Shown piece by piece: positions 10,166 through 21,397 of a stretch of 64,000 bases of DNA (positions are counted from its first letter, which is position 1; the number at the start of each line of letters is the position of its first letter). The notes below the pieces were generated by a model. That model had not been told where the DNA came from. It saw nothing but the letters and a program-made list of their open reading frames with translations, and ran no database searches. The DNA is from Daldinia sp. FL1419 (taxonomy: Eukaryota > Ascomycota > Sordariomycetes > Xylariales > Hypoxylaceae): the NCBI GenBank assembly GCA_025201765.1, contig MU623401.1, positions 124,001 to 188,000 of the forward strand. Direction: 5' to 3'. The position numbers and the translations under genes were made by a program.

Positions 10166-13155
10166 ATGTCTGGCCCAGAGGAGCCGCATGTATCCGACGC
10201 TGCTCCCCAGGTCCATAGATCTGAATCTCCAACGCCTTCAGACAAGGACACGGTATGTTTAGATTATCTTATCTTTCACACGCTTGCCCCCCCCTTTTTA
10301 CTCTACCCCTACTTCAAGCGTGAAGCGTGAAGCGTGACTAACTCCGCCTACATTCCATTGCTCTATCGTCCCTTAAAACTTAGGAATGCTGACCCGCAAT
10401 CGCGTAAAGGACACATTCGAAGATGCTATTGACACAGGATCCCTGAGATCTTTAACGAATCGCAAACTTTCCCCTCGACCAAATAGCGGTGCTACGGAAA
10501 GTATTCCAGAGTCGCCTGAAGACGAAGGTCAAGAGGGCGAAGACAAACCCAACGGAGGCGAAGTCAACGGAGAAGACGAAAAAGAAGAAGAAGAGGAAAA
10601 GGAGACAGATAAGGTAAAGGAGGACGTAAAAGAGGATACCAAAGAAGACACCAAAGAAGAAATCAAAGAGATCGACCTTGAGGACGAAAAGGACGAGAAA
10701 GACGACGTTGTCGAAACTTTGCCAACAACCAGATCTGCGCGTAACTCGAATGCATCCCTAGACAATGTTGATCTTAGTGATGGAGTTACGGAACAACCAA
10801 AAGGTTTGTTGACAATTCTATTGTGGTCTGCAACTTCATTTGCTAATATATATGACCAGAACCACCTGTTGTAGCGCCTGCAGCTAAACCACCATCTAAG
10901 AAACTTTCATTAGGCAATATTGGAATAACAATGCCTTGGTCACCATCTCCTCCAGCTACGGAATCGCCGCCGAAGACAAGTCCGAATCCTACTCCCGCTC
11001 TAGCTACAGCCCCAGCCGCTCCAGTACGAAAAATTACAGGCCCTTTCTCTTGGCTGTCACGGAATTCCGGGCAAAAGGAGAAGGAAAAGGACGTGGCTAC
11101 ATCACCACCCGCTACAGCGGCTGCATCACGAAGGAACACTACCAGTTCCGTTGCTACCTTGACCAGTAACCCCGAAATGATGCTTAACAAGCTCGAGGAG
11201 GAAAACGAGTTCGAGGGAGGACCCCGCCTATCTAGAAATAGTTTGAAAGATAGGTTTAAATACGTGCGAATGCGGGAAGAGGCTGGCATTTCTCTCAACC
11301 CTGAGGACGATGATAAGGCGTCTACCTTGGGAATGCTGAGCCCGACTGGTGAGGCCTATCCAGAGGCAAACTTTACAATACCTCCTCCGTCTCCCTTACC
11401 GCCGAACCCAGACACAAATTTGGCCCCTGGAACTGTCTCGGGTGTGTCCGCTGGCCCTTCAACTATTGCGGATGCTCAGGTTGATTGGGATCTTTGGCAG
11501 TCTGTCGTTTATGAGGGCCCGGCTGCTGTCGCGAGAACAAACCCAGAGGAACTCAACAAGGCGATTGTTACGGGCATCCCTAACGTGATCCGAGGTGTTG
11601 TGTGGCAAGTACTTGCTCAAAGCAAAGACGAGGAGCTTGAAAAGGAGTATAGAGAGCTGATAGCTAGGGGCTCCGAAAGGAACAAGGACCGTAACAGTAA
11701 CGCTACTTCTATCAGTCTTTCGAGTGCCGGTAATTTGAGCTCCGAAAGGGAAGCAGTGGCTTCTTCGGCATCTTCTATCCAATCGGAAGTATCAGGCGCC
11801 AGCGGTAAGAAACCATCGCCACCATCCTCTGAGCCGTCGGAGGCGGCATTGAAGGCCCAAGCTTTGGCCGCGGCCGAGAGGAAACGCAAAGAAAAGGAAG
11901 ACGCCGTGGCCGTGCAAAAACTAGAGAGAACCATTAAAAGGGATCTCGGCGCCCGTACGAGTTTTTCCAAGTATGCGGCGGCTGCTGGTTTGCAAGATGG
12001 GTTACTTGGCGTCTGCAAAGCATATGCGCTCTTCGATGAAGAAGTTGGGTATGCTCAAGGAATGAACTTTTTGATTATGCCACTGCTTTTCAATATGCCA
12101 GAGGAAGAGGCGTTCACTATCCTTGTCCGACTGATGAACCAATATAAGCTACGCGACCTATTTATCCAAGATATGCCTGGTTTGCATATGCATCTATACC
12201 AGTTCGAGAGGTTACTCGAGGATTTAGAGCCGGCTCTTTACTGCCATTTGCACCGTCGTGGAATATCACCCCACTTGTACGCGACGCAATGGTTTCTCAC
12301 GCTCTTCGCCTACAGGTTCCCTCTGCAGCTCGTACTAAGGATTTATGATCTTATCTTTTCTGAGGGGTTATCTGCGATTCTCAAATTCGGCATCGTCTTG
12401 ATGCAGAAGAATTCAGCGGCGCTGCTCGGTATGTCGGATATGGGCCAATTAACGAATTTCCTAAGAGACAAACTCTTCGATGTTTATATTGATCAATCCC
12501 CAAGCGCTGGTAGCATCCTCGAGAATGGCTTTTTCGGCAGCAGTTCTTCAAGCGCTGATAAAGAGGTTTATCGGGCAGACCAATTGGTTCAAGATGCGTG
12601 CGAGGTGAAGATTACGCCTGAAATTCTCAAGGCTTACACCACTGAGTGGGAAGAAAAGACTCGTGCTGAAAAGGAGAAAGAAAAGGAGCTTGAGAATCTG
12701 AAAACTACAAACCTGAGCCAGGCTATCAAGATTCGAAAGCTTGAGGAACGCCTAGAGGTGAGCGATCGTGAGCAGGCGACCGTGACAACGGACCTAGTCC
12801 ACACCAAGATCGAAAACGAAGATCTTAAAGACCAAAACGAAAGCTTGACCGGCCAAGTTAAGGAACTCCGCCACGTTATCGAGCAACAACCTGCAGAATT
12901 AGAAGGAGCCTGGAAGCTCGAGCGTGAAGACCTAATGAAGAGAAATGAGAAGGTTCACGAAGAGAATAGGAGACTCGAAAAGGAGCTCCAACAGCTTGAG
13001 GAGGAATTGGTTCAAACTAAGATGCGATATGCAGAGGTATGCGATCTATTATTTCCAGAAGATTTGAACGGTTACTAACTTTTCATGACTAGATTAACTC
13101 ACAGCACGAGACGCTCCAAAAGAGATGGGCTGAACTCAAGAGGCAATTCGCCTGA
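10166..13155 (+). CDS. TBC-domain Rab GTPase-activating protein, Gyp5-like
   Basis: Likely exons are 10166-10252, about 10410-10803, 10860-13036 and 13105-13155 (about 902 residues). Introns 2 (10804-10859) and 3 (13037-13104) have clear GTTTGT/CAG and GTATGC/CAG ends and keep frame. The protein has an acidic Glu/Lys-rich N-terminus, a Pro-rich stretch with LGNIGITMPWSP, and a TBC domain from about residue 395 (IPNVIRGVVWQVL) containing the arginine-finger region IKRDLGART (about 518) and the glutamine-finger motif YAQGMNF (about 557), then a long C-terminal coiled coil ending HETLQKRWAELKRQFA. This is the Gyp5/Gyl1 arrangement: a GAP that speeds GTP hydrolysis on Ypt1/Sec4-type Rabs in ER-Golgi and polarised exocytic traffic. 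The first junction is uncertain: the AG at 10383 breaks frame with the ATG at 10166, while an AG at 10409 keeps it. Translation could instead start at 10386 (881 residues). Confidence 0.85.
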
Positions 13156-13742
13156 GCTGGTCCTCTCCCTTAACCACGCCCCCGCTACAAGACCTCCCGG
13201 TTCACCTCACCCAGTCTCATTCGTGTACAAAGTAGCTTCTACGGTTGTTGTATTCAGACAATCCACCAGGAGGGAAAAGGGGGAGCAGAAGCAAGTTAAA
13301 CAGCAAGCCGCGTTAGTTGAAGACTACCTTGCCCGTCATGCCATGTCTACGTATCTATGAAGTCAGGTTCTATCATTTTTTGTTCAAAACTCGTCGTTCG
13401 AGAGAAGGGAAGAATTGTGGTTAGCATAGGCGTCTAGGCTAAAGCCCCCCAACAAACAAGCAAAATTAGCCTCCGGGCAAACCAACCTTTTTTCTCTTTC
13501 CCTTTTTCCTTTCAGTCGCGGGTGCCACGTCGTCGTCTTCGGTAATGGTTTTTTTTCTCCTTACGACGACCGCGTCGAGAGGAAGGGCATGACGTATTAC
13601 GCATCGGAGAAGGAGGAGGGAGTCGCCCGCATCATCGTATCGCGTTTCTCATTACATTGCATCACGTCATATCTTTCTATCATAACACAACGCTTTTTCG
13701 TCGGTGCGCGGGGGGAGAGAAGACGGGCATTGCATGGCATGC

Positions 13743-13761
13743 GTACGTACGTACGTACGTA
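13743..13761. repeat. Microsatellite (GTAC)n
   Basis: Four and three-quarter copies of GTAC, a self-complementary tetranucleotide able to extrude as a small cruciform. It lies in the 3' flank of the TBC gene. Confidence 0.85.
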
Positions 13762-13854
13762 ACGCGGGGGGATATATTACCTGGGAGGACGAAGAACACG
13801 TTTTCGGACAGGTGGATGGATTGGTCGGGGTCCCGTCGGAAAGAGAGCAAGCAA

Positions 13855-13887
13855 TGAGATGAGATGAGATGAGATGAGATGAGATGA
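13855..13887. repeat. Microsatellite (TGAGA)n
   Basis: Six perfect copies of the pentanucleotide TGAGA and a partial seventh. The reverse-complement motif CATCT/TCTCA repeats again near 59156-59174 (about 3.5 copies). Confidence 0.88.
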
Positions 13888-13979
13888 ACAAGAGGAGTAT
13901 TGTATAGAATCAGAGCTAGCGAGTAGTTCGATGAATACCACAATCTGTCGTCATGGCTATATAGTTGCTTTCCGAAGCG

Positions 13980-14000
13980 TGTTGTTGTTGTTGTTGTTGT
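13980..14000. repeat. Microsatellite (TTG)n
   Basis: Seven TTG units in a row, non-coding, between convergent genes. Confidence 0.85.
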
Positions 14001-14603
14001 GTATTAGTGATATGTACTTAGCAATGACTGGTAGCGATGTGCTGATTTTGACCGGGAAGATGGGTTCCAAGCGATAGACTGACTTATGATCTAGACTCCT
14101 ATAGATCCTTCTAGTCGTGGAGCTAGCGAAATACATTAGAGAACTTTTAGACGTGGCCGGTATTATGCTAAATCACACATATATCATATTCGGACTATTG
14201 GTATTGCAATGTGAATACCAAAGTAACGGATTGCTCTTGATAACCCAGCATCATATGTAGCAGCCTTAGCTTAGCTTTCTACGGAACAGAATTCAAATCA
14301 CATCATTACGAGTATTGGGGCAATACGTCCCAAGATTACGAAGAGCAAAGTAAAACAAGTGAGAATCACATATTAACGGTAAAGAGAATAGCATTTCACA
14401 TAACCGTGACTATCGTGGCAATTGACACTGCAAGCCTCTCTGGTGATCTTTTATTGATCAGAACCTAGCAAACGTGATACCCTTTCCGTTGCCGAAGACG
14501 AATAGAATCCATGAACACCGGTGCCATCGCGCGTGGTATTTTGCAGTGACCTCATAACCTAACCCACCGCCATCTTTCTTCTTTATCTTCATCCGCTCAC
14601 CCT

Positions 14604-15329
14604 CTATTTGTGTAGCTTACGCTGGTAGAAAGCCAGCTCCTCACCCTCGAGGATGTATCCGTCGGCACGGCCGCTCTGGCCGGGTCGGCTGGCAATGACG
14701 GCGTATAGACGACCAGCCTCGAATTGCTTCTCCAAAGCACCCTCAACCTTGCCGGAGGCGGCATATCGGGCAGCCTGCTTGCGCTCGACGGCCTTGCTCT
14801 TCTTCACGGCTTCCTCCTCCTTGCCGGACTTCTGTTGACGCCTGCGGCCGAGGGACTGGCCGTAGTGGCTCTCGTACCATTGACGGAAGGGAGCGGCATC
14901 GATCTGGACAACGGCGGACTTGGTAAGGGTGTTGGTTCGGACCAACTCGTTGTTGGAGGGGTGGTAGGCGACAATGATGACACGGGTCTTGCGGGTAATA
15001 CCCTCGGAACCCCAGGCAAAGTTACCAGTGTCGAGACGAAGGGCACGGTACTTGTGGTTACCACCGCGAGTGCGGACGGTGTGGATTCGCTTGGGGCCGA
15101 TACGGGTGTTGGCCTCCTGTCGGCCGGCCTCGAAAGCGCGCTTCTTCCCTGGTGAAGAGGTCAGAACGTATGATCATTGTACAAAAACATGATGCATACG
15201 GGCTTTCGATATATGGGGCGTATCTCGAAAACACGGTATAATTCATGCGGTGGTCTACTACGTACGATAAAAGGCGCGCTTGGCACCGGTGGCGGAGCGC
15301 TTGTGGCGGGAGTCTCGAGAAATACCCAT
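14604..15329 (-). CDS. RPS8: 40S ribosomal protein S8 (eS8)
   Basis: Exon 1 is 15329-15266 (MGISRDSRHKRSATGAKRAFY plus one base), a 117-nt intron follows (15265-15149, donor GTACGT, acceptor CCAG), and exon 2 is 15148-14604; about 202 residues, the usual length of eS8. The N-terminus, the basic block KKRAFEAGRQ, the segment RTRGGNHKYRALRLDTGN and the end FYQRKLHK are typical of this small-subunit protein, which binds 18S rRNA in the body of the 40S subunit. The first intron, splitting an Arg codon just after AFY, is fixed by the conserved reading frame. A further intron probably lies in the 5' leader (see 15341-15516). A G/C-ending codon bias, as expected for a highly expressed gene, is obvious by eye. 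Confidence 0.97.
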
Positions 15330-16053
15330 GATTGCGGTTTCTGGTCAGAGAATTGAGTGGTTAGTTTCGAGACGTTGAGGGTCAAATAGTAAGAAGAGAA
15401 AAAAAGGTTGGCGACGAGCAGTGGAAAAGGTTGCAGCAGCAAATTTAACAACGACAAAATCGTCGAATGCTTTGCAAGATCAAACCAGCGACCATGTGGT
15501 CAGTAGGGGCACATACCTGACTAAAGCAGTTGGCAATCGAGAAGGGAATTGAGGGTGGTGATGAAGCGCTCGGAGTTTGAAATTTCGCGAAGAATGGAAA
15601 AGTTGAAAGAGGCTCACGAAATTCAATCAAAGTGAATTTGCAAAGTTTAGTGTGGGCTCGTTAAAATTTCGGAGGGGAGGTACTTTGATACCTAGGGCTT
15701 TTTCATATGGTCCGTGCTTGCTCTTTTCTTTTTCAAGCTGGTACCTACCTAGGTACTCACTTATGTAATCATGCTACTCGGAAGGAAAAGGTACTGGTCA
15801 TTGCGCTCCAAAAAAAGGGAAGGCAGCGGAATCATCCAACCATGTGACTACGGTCCAATCCAATTATCACGTGCATTTGGAGACGTCCAACGCCCCTTTT
15901 CCGAGTGCAACCGCCTAAGTCCAATCTATTAATCGGCTGGTTTGGTAACTATTTCGCGATACTAAGAAAATAAAACATCAAACTATTTCCGAATAACCCC
16001 ATAACATCGTGACAGCTTTTTTTCTTTTTTTTTTGCTTTTCATTTTGTAAAAC
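15330..16053. promoter_or_regulatory. Promoter region of RPS8 (and possibly of the small ORF at 16054)
   Basis: Besides the leader intron it contains a CACGTG E-box at 15868-15873, a CCAAT box at 15855-15859 and a T-rich tract (about 16016-16034) just before the ATG at 16054. Which gene each element serves cannot be told from sequence. Confidence 0.4.
15341..15516 (-). other. Probable intron in the 5' untranslated leader of RPS8
   Basis: On the minus strand a strong donor (CAG then GTATGT at 15516-15511) and an acceptor (TCTGACCAG ending at 15341) frame a 176-nt segment that ends 11 nt before the RPS8 start codon. Leader introns are common in fungal ribosomal-protein genes. Inference from splice signals only. 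Confidence 0.5.
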
Positions 16054-16215
16054 ATGGAGGGCAAAATCGTCATTCGCGCCTTCGTCCCTAAAAAGTCCAC
16101 TCCCAAGGTACGAGATTCAGATCCTAAGATCCATTATTCATAAAGGGCGTATGACCTATCAACCTCGGTGAACTTCACTTTACATCCTCAGATGTTCCAC
16201 TACCCTGCTGCATAA
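16054..16215 (+). CDS. Possible spliced microprotein of 25 residues, function unknown
   Basis: An ATG at 16054 after a pyrimidine-rich tract starts MEGKIVIRAFVPKKSTPK (16054-16107). It is followed directly by a donor GTACGA; an acceptor CCTCAG at 16191 would join ATGTTCCACTACCCTGCTGCA TAA (MFHYPAA), giving 25 residues in two exons with an 83-nt intron. Unspliced it would end after 29 residues. It lies between RPS8 and the unknown gene at 16363, whose 3' end faces it. I do not recognise the peptide. It could equally be the 5' end of a non-coding transcript. Confidence 0.28.
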
Positions 16216-16362
16216 ATCTATGCTAGCTTCTCATCCTGATCTTGCACAAGTGTAGAGATCCAGGTCAAAACGCAAGGAAATGAAAAAGGAAATAGAAAAA
16301 AAAAACAAAAAAACAAAAAATTCATGTCAAAGAAAAACCCAACAACCACTATCCATAGTGAT

Positions 16363-17593
16363 TTAAGGCTCGTCTTTGTCGATTTCCTCCAGGAGTTGCT
16401 GTGTGAAACCAGTAAGCTCCTCCATCTCGAATTGTTCAACGTCCACGTCCTCCGCTCTCATCATGTCATCGTACTCCGGTTTGGTCATGCCATCGAAGAC
16501 GGGGTGGAGCGCTCGATTCGCAATCTTGCGGAACTGGCGAGGGACATCGGGGCCAACGGCAGGGAAAAGCTGGAGCTTGTCGACAAGGTCATCCTCGAAC
16601 AGTTCATCGACCTCCTGGGTACGAGGCAAAGGTAGTACCCCCTGATAGTACTCGTATTCCCACCGTTGCGGCCAGTCGATAGGCACGAACAGATATTCAT
16701 TCTCGTGCCAGATAGAGATTCGGCAATTGACTAGGCTGAGGTTGTCTCGGTTGTGAATCTCAAGCAACTTTTCGGACATTCGAGGACCGTTCGAGCTATT
16801 ATCGAAGCCCCCCCTGGCGCTACGCTTGGTGCCGCCCCTGGTGTTCCCTTTGAAGCCTCCCCTGTGAGTATAAGTCGTCTTGTAACCCTTCTTGGCAGCC
16901 TTCTTGGAAGCGGTGTCTTCGATCTTGTTGATGATAGAGATTTGCTTAGCTTTCATATTCTCGCTCTTGAATTCCATATATTCGTCGAACGTCTGGGGTA
17001 CGAAAGGTGAATCTATAGAATTATATGCCCAGAAGGCTTGGATCTTTTCCCATTGTCGTTGCGCGCTTTCCAAGTAGTCTTGAGCTTTTATCATCGAGGA
17101 CTGGCCAGCCTTGCTAGCCCCAGAACTTCCACCCGGAGCGGTGAGAAGAAGCCTGGAGTCGGCCGGATCGTAGTAGTTGTATGCGTCCCCGGCCCATTTT
17201 CCGGAGGTATCGTATCCCGGGCCCACATCATGAGGACAGAAGCAGCCTTGGTCATGGAAGAAGCGATGATAATAAAACATCGCATAGTCGATTGGGGCTC
17301 CATCCCATTCAGCCGTATCCTAGTCGCCGATCATATTAGCCTCCAGCCAAACCTCTCATACCTTTGAAACTACTAACCTGAGAGCCCTCATTCGCAATGA
17401 GCGTCTTCTTCTCGTAGTAGTAGTCAATGTCTTTTTTTGCGATATCGCAGGAGTTATCATCAAAGATCAAATGGCCAATTTCTCCCAGGTATCCTTGGGT
17501 GATGGGAGAAAGGAGGGCCGATCTTATATCAGATGGGATCGGAGGAGCCATAGGGCGAGGAGGGTTCTTAACTGGCTCTGAAGATTCAGACAT
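16363..17593 (-). CDS. Unknown protein with an RGG cluster, 390 residues
   Basis: Two exons, 17593-17378 and 17319-16363, with a 58-nt intron (donor GTTAGT, acceptor CTAG). The first exon gives MSESSEPVKNPPRPMAPPIP and 72 codons; the join reads EGSQ-DTAEWDGAPIDYAMFYYHRFF. Visible features are a Pro-rich N-terminus, a Cys pair (FHDQGCFCPHD, about residue 97), a basic stretch with three RGG tripeptides at about 225-243, and an acidic C-terminus (EEIDKDEP). The RGG cluster suggests RNA or nucleic-acid contact, but I recognise no domain and assign no function. The even composition, conserved-looking aromatic core and clean intron support a real gene. The ATG at 17593 is chosen because the longer frame from 17746 begins in AT-rich DNA with a weak hydrophobic leader. 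Confidence 0.75.
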
Positions 17594-19678
17594 TGTGCAA
17601 ATCTTGGGGCGAGCTTGTGATGAGTACTTTGGAAAGAATGATGAAAGTAGGATAAAAGGCAAATGGTGTTTGTTGAAGATGCTGAGAAAATGACTGCTAA
17701 GTCTGCAAAGGTTGTTGCAAGAAAGGGAAATTAAGAAAGCTTGCAAGAAGATGAAAAGATGGGAAATTATGTCAAGGCCCCCAAGGAAAAAAAGACACTT
17801 GAAGAAAATAATAACTGGCAGACTTGGGTACCCTGATGTCGTTCCTGCAATGGAGGGGTGGTCAATGGCCTCACTTCCCTACCTGGCAACCACAATCAAA
17901 AGTACTAGTGTCTCCCACTAAGGACATATTTCGGAGCCAGTAGTCATCTGTCGAGGAAGGCACACTGATAGCAAGAACGTAGGAACCAAGGTACGGTAGC
18001 CATGTTTATCTTGACAGAAATGAATACCTACCTACCTAGGTACCTAGGTGTCTGCTCGAGTGGAAAAAAAAAGGGACGCAGGTACTTACCTTTGCATATA
18101 TGTTCTAACATTGTATATGGTTTTCTAGAACCTTAGTGACTCCTGTATTATTTCGTCTTGTCAACTACAAGTATGTACAGATGCCTAGGTAATGTACAGA
18201 TGCCTAGGTATTGTTCCATCTACCTGGAGTGCTTACCTAGGTAGAGAAGGAGGCCGAATTGTTTAAATTGCTGAGAGATGACACCCAAGAAGGGTGAACA
18301 AAGGTAACACTTTGGATCTGGCATAAATAGGGTACCTTCTAGTCTGTCCTGATGAACATAGGAAATTCTTTTGCATCGTAGTAAGACATCATAATCTTCT
18401 GGGCTGACTACAAGAGAAAATATACCTATTACATTAAACGGACACTCCATGGTAGCCTACAGTTATAGCACCCGGCCTATCATTTATATCGAAATAGTAA
18501 TAATTCGCATTTGATCATAAACCACCAATATGATATTGAATCGAGATAATTAAGCATATACGGCAATACTACGACGTCCCACCGGATCGATTGGGTAGGC
18601 ATGAATACTTACCTATGCTACAAGATCCGATCCAGTACAGTACCAGATCGGACCATATCGCCGGGTACATTTCAATTGTCCAACTATCTTACATAGGAAG
18701 CAGTAACATGTACATTATCGACGTGTTTGTTCGAAATCATGTCCACTAAATTTTAGCGCCGTGCGAAATAGGTACTTGCTATCTAGAAGCTGTCCTATTC
18801 ACTCAGGCATTGGCATATTGCTAGAAACAAGAGGCAGGCTGGCCAGTGAGTTGGTGCCTGGTCCAAACGAGTGATTCTACACTGGGTATCCAAGGAAACA
18901 TCATGAGTTCCTGATGGGTATTAACACCGTGCTATTAACAAGATGGCAGGTGAGGAAGGAACACAATTGGTCTAGGCCACATGATATTATTGATACAATA
19001 CCTACTTGTACCTAGTAGTTTAAGATTAGAATATGCCACCCAATGGTGATCAATTTTACTACATCTTGCTGAAGCATATAGCTGAATATAAGGAAAAAAA
19101 AATATAGCCTATACCTCATTGCCCCTATTTCTGCCGACAGTTGACGATGGCCGTTATTGGCATTCAGTAGATGCATATAGAGCCGTATGTATTTATGCAT
19201 TATAGCGACCGGCACGCGTACTTTGGGTACCTAGGTACCTACCCACATTGGTGAATCCCGGAGTATCCACTCCACCCCTGCTAGTATCACCGTGCATACT
19301 CCACAATCTGCCAGTTGCCGACTGGCAGCAGGTAGGCGCGTTCAGTACCTACTGTATGTACCTACACACACGCATTACACGACTTACCTCAGGCAGGTAC
19401 CTACCGGCCCCCTTGCCTTTGTACATCGTCATCTGAGCTCATAGGCTTGTGGTTGATAAGATAGGGCTGCCCATTGTTTCCGGCAACGGTACCTAAAACC
19501 AAAGCACGTCACTTCTAATTCTCCCAATACAGGAGATGGGAAGTTTCATCTCCAAGTCATTCCTTTTGAAATTTAAATCATATCGTAGAGTTGCCTACCA
19601 GGTACCTAGATATTGTTTCTTCTAACTTCTAGGACTCACCTAGGCGGCAGTTACGCTGTCTCCCCCCCTACCGCGAAC
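17594..19678. other. Intergenic, no supported gene
   Basis: Divergent upstream region of the unknown gene (minus) and the MFS gene (plus). TAGGTACCTA-type motifs occur at about 18024-18050, 18183-18243, 19227-19242 and 19600. A duplicated 17-nt segment (GTACAGATGCCTAGGTA) lies near 18175 and 18194. The open frames seen are short and AT-rich. Confidence 0.55.
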
Positions 19679-21397
19679 ATGGCCACCCCATCGATTTTGG
19701 ACCAGTCGCCTCTCCTACGATCGCGTTCATCCTCGACGTTAGGGCCGCTTAGTTCCCATACTTCTATTAGCGATGACCCCGAAAGCAAGAAGCTCCGGAA
19801 CAAGACGCGTGCTATACGCACTGTCGCCTTCATCGTTTCCATTGTCGGAGCTCTCTGCGCCGGGTCGATTACCGTCTTCTCGCTGTACGGGCATCTCTTC
19901 CAGTCGCGATTACATTATACCCAATTCCAAATCAACGGCATCGCAAGCGCTATGAGTCTTTCTATGTACATCCCCGTTCCGATGATAGGATACATGTGCG
20001 ATCGAGTAGGGCCCGGTCCGCTTTCTTTGTTATCCTCGATTCTATTAGGAGGAGGCTACGGGTTAGCAGCTGGCTTATATCATAAGGGTCTGGAAGAGGT
20101 TGAAGATGGAGGGAAGGGTATCAAAACCACATTCCCTCCTATGGTGTTTGCCTTCGTGGCTATTGGTGTAGGCACGTCCTGCATGTATCTTGGTGCCATT
20201 ACTACATGCGCCAAGAACTTTGGTAGGGGTAAATACCGAGGCTTGATGCTGGTCGCTCCCATCGCATCATTCGGTCTCGGTGGAATGGTCCTCAGTCAGA
20301 TTGGTAGTCGGATCCTCTACGAAACGCAGCCGGATGGAGCTAGAGATGTGAACGTATTCCATTTCTTCCTGTTCCTGTGTATCGTCCTCGCTGCCCTTGG
20401 TCTCGTTGGTACATTTTCGCTGCGAATTGTGGACGAGGAGGACCTCATCGATGGAGCGGTAGAGGAACTAGAGAGGAGTGGGCTCCTCGAAGGAAGCGAG
20501 ATTTTCCGCCGCCGAGCCCATCGGGATTACGGTGCTATTGATGCCGTCGACGACGATGCGGGAGCCATGGATCCGGATAGGGACGATGAGGATGAGGATG
20601 AAAACGCTAGGCTGAAAAAGACTTGGCTTCTCAATGCCGAGACTAGACAATTCTTGACGGATCATACTATGTGGTCGTTTGGTATCGGTTTCTGGCTTAT
20701 CATTGGGCCGGGCGAAGCATTCATCAACAATCTAGGCACCGTGGTTGGGACGTTATATTCTCCGAGCACGACGTCGGACGAAACTTCCGTGGCCACGCAC
20801 GTCTCTATCATGGCTGCGGTGAGCACGGTTGCTCGTTTACTCGCCGCATCGTTGAGTGACCTATTGTCGCCAACCCCTCATAGTCAGCACGTTCAAACCG
20901 GGTTCCCGACCTCCCTTCCAGAGCTAAGGCAAAGGATATCGGTCTCACGCATAGTTATATTCATCGCTGCTGCTATTATCCTATCCATCGGTACGCTCGT
21001 GCTTGCTTCCGGTGCGGTCCAGGAGCATGGAGAGCGCTTCTGGATTGTATCCGGCGCAATTGGGGCCGGATACGGTGCCGTGTTCAGTTTGACACCTATC
21101 ATCGTTACCATGATATGGGGAGTCGAAAATTTTGGCACCAACTTCGGCATTCTCGCGCTTACGCCCGCTCTAGGTTCCACGATGTGGGGACTGATCTACT
21201 CGGCGGAATACCAGGCGGGTGCCCAAGATTCGCCTTCGCTGGCCGAAGGGTCCGATGACGACGTGTTCTGCTTCGGCACAAGATGTTACTCGTCCACGTT
21301 TTGGGCCATGACGATCTCTGTTTGGATTGGTGCCGTGATGGTCCTGTGGGCTTGGAAGGGCCGCAATGGCTGGTCCAGGAGGGGCATTGTGATTTAG
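19679..21397 (+). CDS. MCH1: Major-facilitator carrier, Mch1-like (monocarboxylate-transporter homologue / NFD4 type)
   Basis: Single exon, 572 residues from the ATG at 19679 (MATPSILDQS); an in-frame ATG 22 codons upstream is less likely because the N-terminal region of the family is short and soluble. The N-terminal cytosolic stretch (SSTLGPLSSH) is followed by two bundles of six hydrophobic helices, with the first half reading FSLYGHLFQSRLHYTQFQINGI in two pieces and GYMCDRVGPGP between helices 2 and 3. A central acidic loop (about 265-340, many Asp/Glu) separates the halves, and VENFGTNFGILAL marks a late helix. Yeast Mch1 is a vacuolar-membrane protein of the monocarboxylate-carrier group with no proven substrate, so transport specificity here is unknown. 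The call rests on the recognised Mch1 pattern. Confidence 0.88.
   Translation: MATPSILDQSPLLRSRSSSTLGPLSSHTSISDDPESKKLRNKTRAIRTVAFIVSIVGALCAGSITVFSLYGHLFQSRLHYTQFQINGIASAMSLSMYIPVPMIGYMCDRVGPGPLSLLSSILLGGGYGLAAGLYHKGLEEVEDGGKGIKTTFPPMVFAFVAIGVGTSCMYLGAITTCAKNFGRGKYRGLMLVAPIASFGLGGMVLSQIGSRILYETQPDGARDVNVFHFFLFLCIVLAALGLVGTFSLRIVDEEDLIDGAVEELERSGLLEGSEIFRRRAHRDYGAIDAVDDDAGAMDPDRDDEDEDENARLKKTWLLNAETRQFLTDHTMWSFGIGFWLIIGPGEAFINNLGTVVGTLYSPSTTSDETSVATHVSIMAAVSTVARLLAASLSDLLSPTPHSQHVQTGFPTSLPELRQRISVSRIVIFIAAAIILSIGTLVLASGAVQEHGERFWIVSGAIGAGYGAVFSLTPIIVTMIWGVENFGTNFGILALTPALGSTMWGLIYSAEYQAGAQDSPSLAEGSDDDVFCFGTRCYSSTFWAMTISVWIGAVMVLWAWKGRNGWSRRGIVI

Larger units (their letters stand above)
13156..14603. 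other. Intergenic between two convergent genes; simple repeats only
   Basis: 3' flanks of the TBC gene (plus) and RPS8 (minus). It holds three microsatellites listed separately and no coding frame that I can support; the open frames at 13085-13360 and 13667-13943 are low-complexity shadows. Confidence 0.6.

Noticed and set aside
14724..15155. Long open frame of 143 codons on the plus strand opposite RPS8
   Set aside because: Antisense shadow of the strongly biased RPS8 codons.
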